Below are positions 1-26,983 of a stretch of DNA of 64,000 bases, in pieces. Below the pieces are notes generated by a model. It saw only the letters and a program-made list of their open reading frames with translations. It searched no databases and had not been told where the DNA came from. This stretch comes from Ecdyonurus torrentis (taxonomy: Eukaryota; Arthropoda; Insecta; Ephemeroptera; Heptageniidae): positions 14,322,324-14,386,323 of the forward strand of contig OX439127.1 of the NCBI GenBank assembly GCA_949318235.1, given 5' to 3'. Positions within the stretch are counted from its first letter, which is position 1. The number at the start of each line of letters is the position of its first letter. The position numbers were made by a program, and so were the translations under genes.

Positions 1-648
1 TTTTTTAAGCGTGTGACAGTTCTGCGGGGAAACACGCCTGTTTTCTACATTAATCATATAAAGCTGTAAGTATAAGAACTGACTATATAATCTTATAATT
101 TATTTAAATATATTGTATATATAAATCAACGTGAAACAGTTTCTTATGAATTTTAAACACATAATAAAATATTCATTTATCAAATTAGTCTACTTTATAA
201 GATGCAAAATACACCTTTTTTTTAATATTTTTTTAAATTAATTTTTAGATTTACTGAAAGTTTTGTTAGATTGCAAATATCAAAGAATGTAGTCCTTAAT
301 TGTCATATTATAATTGCAATACATTGTAGCAATATATACTTAAAAAATAATTAAAGCTTCATAAAACATACATTTATATTTTATGTATCGTCAAGAGTCA
401 AGACCAAATTTGTGTCGGTCCGCCGATTATGTTGACACCAAAAACGGCTATGTGAGTAAATCCACATCAAATTTTTTCCCAGCTTTTGGTTAGTTCTTTA
501 ATTTTATATATGCGTATTTTGAAAGCACAGTAAAACTCGAGGTGGAAATAAATTTTTGGCCAACGATTTTGGATCATTCAGTTTTGTTCAAAATAATTTG
601 TATAAAGGCATGCAGAAATCGATTAGCAAACACGTTATTCTATCCTTT

Positions 649-712
<64 letters not shown>

Positions 713-1186
713 ATAAATAGTTATTGATCGATATACATACATTATACACATTAACAGTTTTGATGCAGAAATGAGTTAAAAATGAAGTTATAATTTAATA
801 ACAACAAATGACAATATTTCATCGAATTATATGACTGAAGCTTAATTACTATTATGTGGCCATTACTTTGGCAAAATTTCAACTTATAGTTTCACGCGAG
901 AATTTTTTTTATAGTTCTATGTCTTGTGATTGTTGTTCTATAGGCTATGTATTAATGCACTCTATACAATTAGGATATATTATTATTTACATGACTTTTG
1001 GTTTCATTTCGTGTAGAGAATATTTTACTAAAAAAATATTTAGTACTCATGGTCTTAATAAATATTTAATTTAATTACTATTATTTATTTAGGTGCGAAT
1101 TTATAATTACAGAATTTATATTTATTTATTCACCCAAAGTACAAACATATATAAACCATAATTACTTTTGAGATACAGGATTGTGC

Positions 1187-1257
1187 AGTACACAGGATCA
1201 CGATAATATATTTTACCAGTCAAAATCTCGCGCTAAATTTGCAATGTTATTCTTATG

Positions 1258-1288
<31 letters not shown>

Positions 1289-1332
1289 CACTGGATTTAA
1301 ATGGTAAAATATATTATCGTGATCCTGTATAC
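1187..1332. repeat. Small inverted-repeat insertion with A-tract
   Basis: The left arm reads ACAGGATCACGATAATATAT and the right arm near 1305-1330 is its reverse complement, continuing through TTTACCA. Between them are about 30 bases of unique sequence and a 29-base A-tract. This is the layout of a short terminal-inverted-repeat element; no other copy was seen in the window. Confidence 0.6.
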
Positions 1333-1870
1333 ATATTTGCGAAAGAAGATTTCTTTTGTACACACAATACGCAAAATGCTGTAATATAAAATTTCTATTA
1401 TATAAAAATATAAGTTAGTTTTATTTAGAATATCAAACTTAATAATTTTTAGTTAAGTTCTATAATGTTAATGATTTTATCTTTTTTAACACGTGTTGTT
1501 GTTCAGTTTTCTTTATTTCATGCAGTTAATTTATGCTGTAAATATAAAATATTAGAAAATTAAATAATAGAAAGAAAATAAACAAACTTTGTTATACCAA
1601 TTAAATAATGATAAAATATATTAACACAAAATATAAATGTAATTATAATTAAAACTTAGTTATTGAAAAATAATAATAATAACGATAAAACAAATGAATG
1701 GTTCAAATTTAGAGACTATTATAAGATTTGTTTTATATCTCGCGTCCCTTGAATTTCGATGCAATGGAGCTTATCGTTGGAGCGTGCTCTAGTCAATCAC
1801 AGGCGCCGGGCTTATAGGGTCTCCCAATTTTCTATTCCTTACCTTTGCGGAACCATGTTTATGATTTTTA

Positions 1871-1902
<32 letters not shown>

Positions 1903-2624
1903 GCATTTGCATTTGCGACGCCAAAATTTTGAATTATCAGGCATATTTTTATGTTTTTAAGCTAGTAATGAATAATAATAATAATTTTTCATCAGTGTAC
2001 TCAAACGTTTTAGCACTTTTTTCTAAGTTTCTAAAAGAGCTTAATTTTTCATCGTTTTAATATAGATATCCTGGTAAAAGTATAAGAATAAAAGTATGAT
2101 TCTTCCTTTAATGAAGTTTTAAAATAACAATAAAATCTATTAAAATGTTATACTATCTATTAAATTGTATCTTATAATGAAGTTCTTATTATTTTTTTTC
2201 TTTATCTTTTCTCGATTCCTTCTTAAAAAACGGGAATAAGTATTTTTAATTAAAGACTTATACTTTCTTTTTCTTCTTTGTAGCATTTTTTATATTATTA
2301 CTATTTCAATTTGGTGAAAAATTATATATTAGGTATAGTGTTACAATATACATTTAAAAATTGCCACGATATATACAACCTTGTTCTAATGTATATCTTT
2401 GGGTGTTTGCTCTCATTGATTTGAGCTTGCGCTTCGACGCCATACATGAGCAAAAATATCATTGACCAGTATAGGAAAAGTTCAATTTTTTGACACTTAA
2501 AAAAATTGCTTCATTATTCATATTCCATGTATCCAAATTATTCATAATATACGATATTGATGATTTTTACAGGTTGCAATGAACTGTTTACACCTATAAA
2601 AATTATCATCAATAATATAATATA

Positions 2625-2703
<79 letters not shown>

Positions 2704-3188
2704 ATTTATTATTATAAAATTACCTCTTAAAATTATCAAATAGTATTGCACAATTTCTTCGGTCTTGCACTACGTGTATTTTAATAAGAGAATTAGCTTG
2801 CATATAGTTGAAAAAAAATTCAATATTGAACATAATATTGTATGATGATTTTTTTATTTGTGTTGTTCTTATATTTAATGCGGTGATAAAAAAAAAATTG
2901 CATATATATAGTCTGAACTATACACACCATGTAGTATTATTTTTAATACAATAAATAGGATGTTAAATTTTTATATTGCGCAATGATTTATGATTGGTAA
3001 TGAATGTTCATATTATTTTCGCACTTATATAGTGCCAACAAAATTTACGTTTTTCTTTTTAAAATAAGACAGGCCATTATACACTTCATTTTGTGACCCT
3101 TCGATTAAAAAAAAAAATGCACTCTGTATTTTTATGACCTTTTTATTTTTTTATGATATATTTTAGAGCTTGTTTGATTGTTTCCTTA

Positions 3189-3308
<120 letters not shown>

Positions 3309-3634
3309 ATGATAAAAACTTTTCTTGATGAAATATTTTTGTCTTACCTTCTGTGAAGACCACTGGGCTTTACACTTGCTGTTGTCATTTGCTGCTTCAT
3401 TCAAAGTACTTTGAAATAACACCAATAAAATAATAGTCACTGTGTACATAACATTAAAAAACACTCAAATCACCATCTTTTTAAAAATTACATAGCTTAT
3501 GTTATTTACAGAAAATGTTTTGTGCAAACAAGAACATTTTGTGTAAATAACATAGCTATGTAATTTTTAAAAAGAATGAGAAATGAGTTTTTTTTAAATT
3601 TTATGTACAACTATTATTTTAGTGGTGTTATTTC

Positions 3635-3693
<59 letters not shown>

Positions 3694-3779
3694 AAAAAAG
3701 CGAAAGTAAAGCCCAGTGTCTTCACAGAAGGTATAAGACAAAAATATTTCATCAAGAAAGTTTTTATCATCATGCAACC
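3309..3779. repeat. Large inverted repeat with nested hairpin and CAA repeat
   Basis: The segment at about 3309-3375 (ATGATAAAAACTTTTCTTGA and following) recurs in reverse complement at about 3705-3775. Inside, 3476-3515 and 3538-3576 form a second inverted repeat around ACATAGCT. A (CAA)n tract sits at 3634-3698. The outer arms are flanked by (CT)n on the left and (AT)n on the right. It could be one palindromic element whose arms have been expanded by microsatellites. Confidence 0.7.
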
Positions 3780-3799
3780 TCGCTCGAAATTCAAAATAC

Positions 3800-3802
<3 letters not shown>

Positions 3803-3868
<66 letters not shown>
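3803..3868. repeat. (AT)n microsatellite
   Basis: Pure AT dinucleotide tract immediately outside the right arm of the preceding inverted repeat. Confidence 0.95.
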
Positions 3869-3873
<5 letters not shown>

Positions 3874-4062
3874 CACATACATACACACACATAATTGATA
3901 TACACGTGTGCGAGCGAGCGTATATACACAATTTTTTATTCTTGTTAAGGTCGGTTCACACGGTACAAATATTTTCAATAAATAGCAATGGCATGATAAG
4001 ATACATAATGAATGATAACAAGTGGGAAGAATACTACATTGTAATTTGTAATCTCGAAATCT

Positions 4063-4336
4063 TAAAGGCGTAGAACACCTTGAACAAAAAACATGTCATA
4101 TATCCTAACATACCTTAATATCAACGTTGATTTGGCCGGAGTCATTGATTTCTAATTTATTTTCTATTCAAGAAATGGCAGATGCGCGCGTGGAAACAGG
4201 CGAGATGTGACGTCATAAACCCGCATCTGCCACTTTATGAATGGAAAATAAATTAGAAATCAATGACTCCGGTCAAATCAACGTTGATATTTAAGTATGT
4301 TAGGATTTTACGTGCTTTTTGTTCAAGGTGTTCTAC
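4063..4336. repeat. Palindromic MITE, family AAAGGCGTAGAACACC, copy 1
   Basis: The arms begin TTAAAGGCGTAGAACACCTT and end with a reverse complement near GTTCAAGGTGTTCTAC. Both arms include ATCAACGTTGAT and TCATTGATTTCTAATTTATT. The roughly 60-base centre contains GTGACGTCA. The same family occurs at 15719-16006 and, as a shorter form lacking the centre, at 38561-38686. No coding capacity is seen. Confidence 0.85.
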
Positions 4337-4904
4337 AACTATGGGTCGACTATGGGTCAACTTTGGCCGGGTCTTTTAAATATTATTCGATTTCCATTTA
4401 TCAAAAAAATATACTCGCATAAACATATAAAACTAAATACATAACTGTTTGGATTATGATTGCTCGCATTATAGTAAAATATATGCTAGAACCATAAAAT
4501 ATGACACAAAATATTTCAGTGCAACAGTATACAGTATAAAATTAAATTTCGCGGTGGACAAAACTTCAAACTCCTTTTCGCTTGAACATACGTATTTTGC
4601 CATCTATTGGTAAATTAATAAAAGTCTTCGCAAAATAATAATCATATATATAACAATAGTATGCAGTAATAGATGAGAACGTGGTGATAAAAAAAAAAGC
4701 CAATATTCTTAACAATTTTATTTATTAGTTTACGTAAAAGAGAAATACTACAGTATACTGTTATATTAGTATTATGCCTAATATAGACTTATACATAAAT
4801 TGTATGCGGTATCTCTCATATATATATATATTTTTTTTTTCTGGTCCCACATATGTATATTTTTTAATGTATAAAGAAATGAAAAAAAAATAATAATAAC
4901 AATA

Positions 4905-4962
4905 AGGGTGTTCCTCAGCTCTGTCCGCTTCACCTGCGATTGCGGCTAACACGCTCTACCGG
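4905..4962 (-). other. Possible tRNA-derived SINE fragment
   Basis: On the minus strand the sequence GGGCTCACCGGTAGAGCG, followed by GTGTTAGCCGCAATCGCAGG, resembles the D-arm, A-box and anticodon region of a tRNA-related SINE head. A convincing B-box is missing and no other copy was seen, so this is only a suggestion. Confidence 0.25.
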
Positions 4963-5399
4963 TGAGCCCTCGATGTTAACTCTTTTCTTTTCCTTTTAAC
5001 ACGTATTTGCGGTGTCTTCAGCTTCAGATAGCACACTGTACAGAATATACAGATTGAAATACAAGAAGTGCGCTCTAGTTGAATGGATGTTACCTAAGTT
5101 TTCATATAGAACAATACCCAGAAAATATGAAATTTGATATGAGTAATTTAAAGTAATAGATTTTTTTTTTGATTTGAATATATATTTAAATTTTAAATTG
5201 ATTACCCATATTAACTTGATAACTATATATATATAATAAGATAATGAGAATGCAATAGCGATTTTGATATTATATATATTTTATAATATATAATAAAACA
5301 TAATATTACAAATTAAAACTATAGCTTTATTAAAGTTAAACATTTTAACTCTGCGCATTCAACATTTTGAACTCGCTGCAGCGTGACAATAATTATCAA

Positions 5400-5490
5400 A
5401 AATCGACTCCGCGGACTGGTTAAATAATATATTTACAAAATACAAACACAAGTATAGTAAAATACATTTTAACCAGTCCGCGATCTGGCC
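5400..5490. repeat. Short inverted repeat
   Basis: TCCGCGGACTGGTTAAA near 5407 is matched by the reverse complement TTTAACCAGTCCGCG near 5468, around an AT-rich loop of about 45 bases. Confidence 0.55.
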
Positions 5491-5685
5491 AAATCACATT
5501 GACCACGTCGTGTAGTGGATTTTGTTAAAAAAAAAAAAAAAAATTTTTTTTCAACGTATGGTCAAAGTCACGATGCACAAAATGGCGAATTTCGGATCTT
5601 GGCAAAAACGCAAAACCATGACTCCCCGACGTGGTCACTTATTTCGGACATTGAGCAAATTCGACGATGGTTGCCAAAACACACT

Positions 5686-5699
5686 CACACACACACACA

Positions 5700-5780
<81 letters not shown>

Positions 5781-5810
5781 CCACACCCACCCACCCACCC
5801 ACACACATAC
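5686..5810. repeat. (CA)n microsatellite with CCCA variants
   Basis: About 90 bp of near-pure CA repeat followed by CCCACCCA-type degenerate units. The His-Thr open frames across it are not genes. Confidence 0.95.
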
Positions 5811-6329
5811 ATATATATATATTATAGGCTACATATATTATAATTTATACATATTATTACTTATATTATATTGGCTTTTCTGGATTCCAGCGTAATGCAT
5901 GGAATAAATAAATTGCAAAAATAAATATAACAATATAATAATAAAATGAAACTCTCATCCAGTTCATGTATAATAAATGCAAGCACATTCATCCAGTGAC
6001 TCGTGACTCATAGGCAACATTTGTTGTCGTTATTCACTTAAAATTTATCATTAAAAAATATATAATACATATAAATTAATTAATATTAATAGGCCTATAA
6101 TAATAAAAAAATAAATACAATTGCTCTATTTTTATATTAATTCCTTGCAAACAATTTGTAAATAAATTTATTTGAACAAAATTACATACTAAGATTTACA
6201 GGCATTGGGGGAAAAAAGGTTATTAAATAATATAGTTTAGTCGGACTATAAACATGTTAGTAGAATGATTTTAGTAGTATAAAGTATAAAATACAAATGA
6301 ACACCACCCAATCATGTAATATTGTAGGT

Positions 6330-6330
<1 letters not shown>

Positions 6331-6376
<46 letters not shown>
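6331..6376. repeat. (AT)n microsatellite
   Basis: Pure AT dinucleotide tract in the DNAI3 downstream region. Confidence 0.9.
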
Positions 6377-6379
<3 letters not shown>

Positions 6380-6637
6380 CTTAATAAAAAAATTATTTTC
6401 AAAAAATGATCATGAAATGTGAAAACAAAGATATGCAATTTTGCACCCTAATGAGCATTATTTAAATTTTATGCTATAAATTTGATTGCAGATTAAAATA
6501 TTGTATTCTGTGAACAATCCTTAATACTTATGTATATCCTGTCTTGAAAATACAATAAATACAACAAAATAGTATAAAGCAATGACACTTACAAATTTGC
6601 AAAGCATGTATGACAATTATCATTATTTAACATTAAG

Positions 6638-20423
<13,786 letters not shown>

Positions 20424-20810
20424 GATTTCTTGATTTCAAGAAACATCTGTTGAAGCCTAGAAATATAACAAATATTATACAATTAATTTTATACTTTTCA
20501 AAAATCATGTTGACTAATAAAGATCGAAGCAACTGTTTGAAGCCGACTGACAACTGACCAACTTTGTGCAATTCTGATCACATCCCATCTCTTTCGTGAG
20601 CATGCTTAAGGTCAGCCTCAAAACAGTTGCTTCTTTATAAGTCAATATAGCCTATATTTTATTCTCAAAGACTTATCCTAGCAGGATCTTATTTTTTTTT
20701 ATGCCAAAATAAGAAAATTGATGTTTGATGCAGTATAGTACGTACCATAAGGCCTACACACTCAAATAACTGAAAAGTCATGTTCCCATGGTGCAATAAA
20801 TGTGCAATTT

Positions 20811-21086
20811 TAGAAGACTTGCAAAAGTAGGTTTAGTGATAAAATAAACAAACTCACAGCTCAACAATACTAACAAGGTGCTAGCAGACGACTTTGTGTT
20901 GCTGTCTCAATTTAACATGTTTTTTTATGGGGCAATGAAGCAGCTATAACTCAAGTTAAAATTATTTCTTGGAGTTGAAATTTTTATTGTAGCTTACTGA
21001 CGTGAGTCTCAAAGCTTTTGTTTTCCTGGATTTCAAGTCAATTGAGTCAAAATAATAAATTGTAACCAAATGGATTGTCATTTGTC

Positions 21087-21117
<31 letters not shown>

Positions 21118-21255
21118 TGTATATATCATTCAGGAAAACAAAAGCTTAGAGGCTCATGTTAAATTGAGACAGGAACACAAAGTCATCTGCTAGCACCTTG
21201 TTAGTATTGTTGAGCTGTGAGTTTGTTTATCACTATAAACCTACTTTTGCAAGTC

Positions 21256-21261
<6 letters not shown>
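20811..21261. repeat. Inverted-repeat element with internal A-tract
   Basis: The arms begin TAGAAGACTTGCAAAAGTAG and include CAGCTCAACAATACTAACAA and GGTGCTAGCAGA. The right arm runs in reverse complement to 21261. Between them are smaller inverted segments (GTTTTCCTG) and an A-tract at 21088-21113. A further A-tract of about 40 bases follows at 21260-21300. It lies in the 5' region between the DNAI3 coding start and its upstream exon. Confidence 0.8.
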
Positions 21262-21303
<42 letters not shown>

Positions 21304-22070
21304 AATGTTTATATACAACTAAATTAATGGACTGCTTATTACTCTGCTCTGTGTAACAGCTGACTTTTTTTAGAGATCACCCAAATGATATACAGAATCC
21401 CCGACAAATACAGCATTTTCCCCTGTAAAACCCTCGATTAGGGGTATATTTGGTCTATTTCCACAGACATTGCTCAACAAACCCAGACATTTTCAAATCT
21501 CACAAAGCTTGCTCATTTTTGTCTATATATATATATATATATACCTATGATATAATTGCAGACATATATTGCTCAGACAACACTGGTCTAAAGCCCGAAT
21601 TTTCCCTAACGGTTCATTATTTTCTTATGGCTATTAATTATCTTACAAAAGGCACTAAATCTTTTAAAAAAATTTGAGATAGTATGACATAAAAGATCAA
21701 GTACAAAATTGGAAGAGTTTTGTTGGAAGCGGGTCTGTGGGCCACTATCATGACGCAGCATTAATTTTATTCCTATACGGCAATATTTTTGGGAGTGGGT
21801 CCAGAGGAGCACTGCTCTCTGATTGCAAATGCATAAGTGTGGCCATTGATACTAACTAAATGTATATGACTAATATGTGAGGACAAAAATGAAATTATAA
21901 TATCAAAGTCCTGGAGATACATAATGATTCGATGAGGCCCCAAAATAAAGGGAGTATACAATTTCAGTATGTTCAAATAAGTCACCTATGAAACTACCAC
22001 TATGACTGTAAAAATATATATTTAAAAATAAATATGTAAATTAAATTAGACCAGTGCATAATTTACTTAC

Positions 22071-22177
22071 CACATAAGTTGCGTTCGTTTTGAAAAGTTG
22101 CGGTTTCCATGGCAACTTGTCTTCTGCTTAATGGTTTTACAGCATGAACTAACTCCGGAAACTCGTTAACCACACAT
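22071..22177 (-). other. DNAI3: Probable 5' untranslated exon or promoter-proximal segment of DNAI3
   Basis: On the minus strand a strong donor (TTATGTG followed by gtaagtaa) lies at 22071, and an acceptor-like TTTACAG lies just upstream of 22177. Splicing to the acceptor before 20456 would give a 5' untranslated leader for the ATG at 20423. The X-box lies within it, so the true transcription start may be inside this segment rather than upstream of 22177. One frame is open across it but does not lead into the DNAI3 frame. Confidence 0.45.
22103..22116 (-). promoter_or_regulatory. RFX X-box
   Basis: GTTTCCATGGCAAC on the plus strand and GTTGCCATGGAAAC on the minus strand fit the palindromic RFX-factor consensus GTNNYY-AT-RRNAAC. 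RFX factors drive ciliary genes across animals, so a perfect site at the 5' end of an axonemal dynein gene is what one expects. It lies about 1.7 kb from the ATG, across the first intron. Confidence 0.8.
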
Positions 22178-23838
22178 CTGTAAATACATTAAATTGTAAG
22201 TTGTGCATCCAATTTAATATTTATAAATTGTAATTTACCTGTAAAAGAACTAAAGCAAGGAAAAACTAATAAAAATCCCAGAACATAACGAGAGTCGGGT
22301 GCAGGTCGAGTGCATGATATAAGTTACACAGAAAGTAAACAAAAGTTTAAAAAATAGCGCTTCAAGACTCAAGAGTACCAACAAATATTTTTAAATAAGT
22401 TTAAATATAAAAATAATTTAAAGTGCTAATGTAATTACAAAAAGCTTTAATTCATTATTATTTAATGCTATTTTCTTTTTTTTGTTTAATTTTAATTGCT
22501 AAAGAAGAAGTCCGAAGAAATCAGTATATTTTGTTTGGTTGGCTATAAAGTGTTGCACAGCTGCCAAGATCAAAATGGAGGTCGTGATTGTATTGTGAAA
22601 AGTGAAAAATAATAATCGACTAAAATAATAAATAATTGATAATGTAAGGTTCTCTAATGTAATTAATTAATATAGCTAAATATGTATTTTGTGTTGTTTG
22701 AATTTTTTTGAGCGTAAGTGCAGCAATTTTTTAGCTGAGAAGTCCTAATTATTTTGGCATCATACGGGTAACAGTAGTTAGACGCTGAGAGCATCATTTT
22801 GGATAACTGCATTTATTTTGTTGATAGTTTACTGTTATGTATCATTAAATGTGTATGGTGCATAAATTATTATATATTAAGAGTGCTGATTAAGATTTGC
22901 ATGCTTCTTGAGGTAGGCTATTACGAAATAATGTCCAAATGAGTATGCTTGATTTCGTATGTCGGATGTATGTATGTGTATGTACACATCGAAAATCAAA
23001 AATCATTGCAATGAACATCACATTTATATACAAAAATATATTTTTTGTTTCATAACGTACATACCTGTTATGTATGCATTTATACAATATAAACATGCTT
23101 ATTGTATATTTTTTGGCAGGCTTGTAAATTATAAGGCTAGCAGTTTGATATGCTCCGGTAACCGTGATACCGTGATATTTAAAAAAGGGGGGGGGGGGGG
23201 GTTATTCACTTCCTATAATACCGGTATGCCGTACATGTGTAATGTATGTACATACACACGAGTGTGATAATATACATTTTATATATACCAATCAAACACT
23301 TGCACTGAATTTAAATGGTAAAAAAACATCACAATCGTGTGTATGTATGTACATATGTACTTAATATCCTAATAATAACAATTAGCTCGACTTTCACATT
23401 ATAAGTAGCATGCATGTAAATATTTTGCCGGTATGCATGTGTAAACAAAAAACATAATCGCAATGATTAGAGGGGTATTTGAGGTATATTGCATATACTA
23501 CCGGTATTTATACCTATATACACGCACAGTAAATGTGTTAATAGTGGTATCATACAATTTTTAACTATCATTAATAAATATATCTGTTAGTTCACTTGCT
23601 AGTTGCTACCAAACCCAAAGCCACCGATTAAATACATTTATTAGTTTTATTTATTTATTGTTAAAAGATCTGTTACTGGTATCATATCAGTATGGAAACT
23701 AAATTGATTATGTAGAAATGACGTTTTTCAGTACATCTAAATTTATTAAGGTTATTGAATATCTTGCAAAATCTCTTATAAGGAAAATGGTCACTCATTT
23801 ATTAGAAGTCCGGTATTATTTCAGCCTTGCGTGTTCAG

Positions 23839-23870
<32 letters not shown>

Positions 23871-25458
23871 TTTTTTTTTTTAGATTTCTAAATCTTTTAA
23901 TTTTTTTTTAATGCGTGCATACACAGGTTAGATCAGTGTGACATCTGAAAGTAGTATTGGTGACAATTGAAAAGTGGTTTGATAATGGTGGTGTTCAAAA
24001 GTTTCTGAGTCTTTTTTTTTTTTTTCCCCTTCTTCCTTCTTATTTCAAGTCTTGTAAGCAGTAGCTTTGCAAACCCTCTTTTTCAAACTACCTTCAGATG
24101 TCAAGCTGATTTAACCTTAAGGTAACACCACTTGGCCTAACATTTTAATAAACGCACTCTTGTCACCCTTTTTTTTTTTATGGTAGTGGTAGTAGGTATG
24201 TGTATGTATGGGTAGTATGAGCTTCAACTAGAAAGCTTACGAAGGGGAAGGAACAAAAACTTATTTATTGTGTGGGATGCATCTTTTCATTGTTGTTGGT
24301 TGGTTGTTACTGTAACGTTGCATGCCCTTATTTCATAACTTACGTACTAATGCTTTGCTTTGATTTATTTTTTTCTTTCTTTCTTTTCTTTTTGTAGACA
24401 AGAAGTACTACATTTCAGCATTAACTGTAACATTCCTTGTGTTGAAAAATAATTTTTCTAACTTAATTTTTGCGCCTTTTTATTTATTGTTAATTCTATT
24501 GTATAATAATTTATTTTACACTTATAATTATTACTTCGACTAATTTGCAATTATGAAAGTTACCACTAATCAGCATTTTATAGTGCTCTTCAAATATAAA
24601 AAATAGTGTATAGAACAGAATAAAACCAGTTCATATAAAGATATTATCTTATTAACAGTATTGTAGGTGTTATGCACTATTCCAATTTCTCTAAGTATGT
24701 TTTTAAATTTCAGATTGATTGCATAACAAAATTATTGCTGGGAAGTTTATCACATAGTCTCAGCCTTAGTTTAGTTCAGGCTCAGAGTGATTGATGAAAT
24801 CACAATGTTTTCATTATTTACTTTAGTAATCATACAGGCCAGAATACAAAATTCATTGAGCTCTGGCCAAAAGATTAAAGTCAGTTAGGAAATGTTGTTA
24901 ATTTCTGTAGTTTATTATTATTATTATTTTATATAGAAACAGTGTAGCTTTAATGGAATTATCAAGCATGTTAGAACAAGACTAGTAAACTCCCATTTTT
25001 CAAAGTCATTTCATTTATATGCAAATATCATAACGCAACACATTTATTAAAGAAAAGAAAGAAGAAAAAAGCATGTTTTTCCCTATCTGTTTTATTTTTA
25101 GTACTAATTAAGGGAATAGGGTACTGACCTTATATTTCAAAAACTAGAAGTGTTTTAGGTCTAAATTTGGTTACATTGTGTAACTAAGGGTCACACCTAG
25201 CCGTGATAAAAATTTCATGATGTTTGACCGTCCGAGAAAAGAAAAATAATTATTGAAATTAACATTGGGCCTTATGGGCTTAAAATTTCAAAAAATCATA
25301 TAAAATTAATTTGCATGGTGATCCCCCAAAATTTTTATATATTTGAAATTGTCTTAAGCTGAAGTATCATTGTGCAAAATTTCAGATTTTTTTGACGAGA
25401 AAAGTTTGAGTCTAATGGCCGACGTTGGTCCCCTACTCCCTTAAGATGTAATGTATGT

Positions 25459-25565
25459 AGTACACTCCTCCCGAATAAATCTGACCGAAGCGTTAATCTC
25501 TCCAAATGTTGAATATATGGGGAAACTTTAACGCAAGCAGTCAGATTTATTTGGGAGGAGTGTAC
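25459..25565. repeat. MITE, family GTACACTCCTCCCGAATAAA, copy 1
   Basis: The ends are TAGTACACTCCTCCCGAATA and, in reverse complement, TCAGATTTATTTGGGAGGAG then TGTACA. The interior contains GTTAATCTCTCCAAATG and GGGGAAACTTTAACGC. A related copy is at 37501-37614. Partial relatives occur near 47290-47320 and at the edges of the 32025-32910 region. Confidence 0.75.
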
Positions 25566-25736
25566 ATGTTTTAGTCCTGGCACAAATTTTTAAATTCCCA
25601 CCAGTGGGTAGACCAAAACATGCTAAACACTAATCTGACCCTAAAATGTAATGCTTTACTTTTTAGATCCAAAATGTGCATAAAAAAATACAACCACTCA
25701 AGAGGCAATTAAAATTGCCTTTAACAGTCAAATTCT

Positions 25737-26014
25737 TAAAGGTACATTCACATATTCTTATTTTTGTTGTAACTTTGTTGACTTTCCGTAAAAAAAAAAG
25801 ATAAAAGAAAGAAAACAAAAAGTGTTGTTGCGCAGCCAAATTTTGATGCTGCGCAAAGTTATGGAAAAGGTAAACCTTACCCTAAAAAGAAATTAGTCGT
25901 GGAACTTTGCTGCACAAACTTAAAATCTGCCCGATTCAATTGTGAAAGGGTCAATTTGTTGCTGAAATGCTGCGCAGAGTTACAACCAATAAATGAATAA
26001 GTGAATGCACCTTA
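25737..26014. repeat. Inverted-repeat element with TGCTGCGCA motifs
   Basis: The ends are AAAGGTACATTCAC and GTGAATGCACCTTA, with TTGTTGTAACTTTG mirrored by AGAGTTACAACCAA. Several copies of GCTGCGCA lie inside. The arms are diverged, which suggests an older insertion. Confidence 0.6.
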
Positions 26015-26983
26015 ACAACTCTTTTAAAGTTCACAAGGTGGAAGTTGCAACACTGCTAGTTAAACCATAGTTAAGTTGTTATTTAAATTGCTGCAACATT
26101 GTAAAAAAAAAATATAGAAAAAAAAAAAAAAAAAAAAAACTTTGCAACTTACAGCGGTAGTTTATTTCATTTTTGCAGCAATGATAAAGAATAAATTAAG
26201 ATTAAACTACAGATTACGACTTACGGCAGTGATCTCTGTTATGAAAATTTACATTGTTGTTGTCACTCTGAGTGATGTCACTACTGTAAGTGAGCCCTGG
26301 GTTAACAGCTTTCATTGGTCTTTCAACCAAGATTTCACATTTAAAAAGTGACTTTTTATCATTCTTCAATTTCAATTTATATTTAGCAGTTTTGTGTTTC
26401 CAAATTTATGCTGGGACATAATTTGTAACATGTATGAAGCTTGACTAGAGATATAAATACGATTCTTGCTGAAAGGTGACAAACCAAGGACATGACATCA
26501 GTATCTTCATATTTTAAAAGTTAACTGTCATCAAATTTAGTATAAATTTGAAGCTTATAGTTTCAGCAGCCTTTGGTTAAATTTTCAGGGTAGTAGGTCA
26601 CAATTAAAAAAAAAAAAAAAAAAAAAAGCAGGCAAAAATTAAATTAATTATTGCAGTTTTTAAAATTTAAAATCATAAACAGAATTATATTGCATTTGTA
26701 ATTGTGCCCCTAAAATTTTATACATTTGAATCTCTTTCATAGGAAAATACATGAGGGGGGGGGGGGGGGGGGCAGGTATTCCAGTTGCCAGTAACATATA
26801 TAAATTCCTTCTAGGGACTTGACCAGTAACTTCTTCTATCAGCTGATTGTCATTTTTAACTTTTCTCCTGAGTGTGAACTGAGTTATAAAATGGGTACCT
26901 TTAAATCAAATTAAGATAGCAGTTACTAATGTAAAATTATGTTGTTGTTTTTTAGGGCTGACACACCTAAGAAAACTAATAAG

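Larger units (their letters stand above)
22178..26955. other. Divergent intergenic region between DNAI3 and FZR1
   Basis: No protein gene is seen. It should hold the FZR1 promoter and untranslated first exon. A segment near 22540-22650 with GCCAAGATCAAAATGGAGG and a following GTAAGG is a candidate, unproven. The rest is AT-rich DNA with poly-T and poly-G tracts, the MITE at 25459-25565 and an inverted repeat at 25737-26014. Confidence 0.6.

Noticed and set aside
2542..2751. Ile-Tyr-rich open frames over (AT)n tracts (also 542-727, 11836-12224, 57648-57887, 59698-59955, 62476-62844)
   Set aside because: They are translations of AT microsatellites on both strands, without splice context or recognisable domains.
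4905..4962. A complete tRNA gene on the minus strand
   Set aside because: Only the A-box side resembles a tRNA; no acceptor-stem pairing or B-box could be found, so it is listed only as a weak SINE fragment.
5515..5895. His-Thr-rich open frames
   Set aside because: Product of the (CA)n repeat; no conserved flanking sequence.
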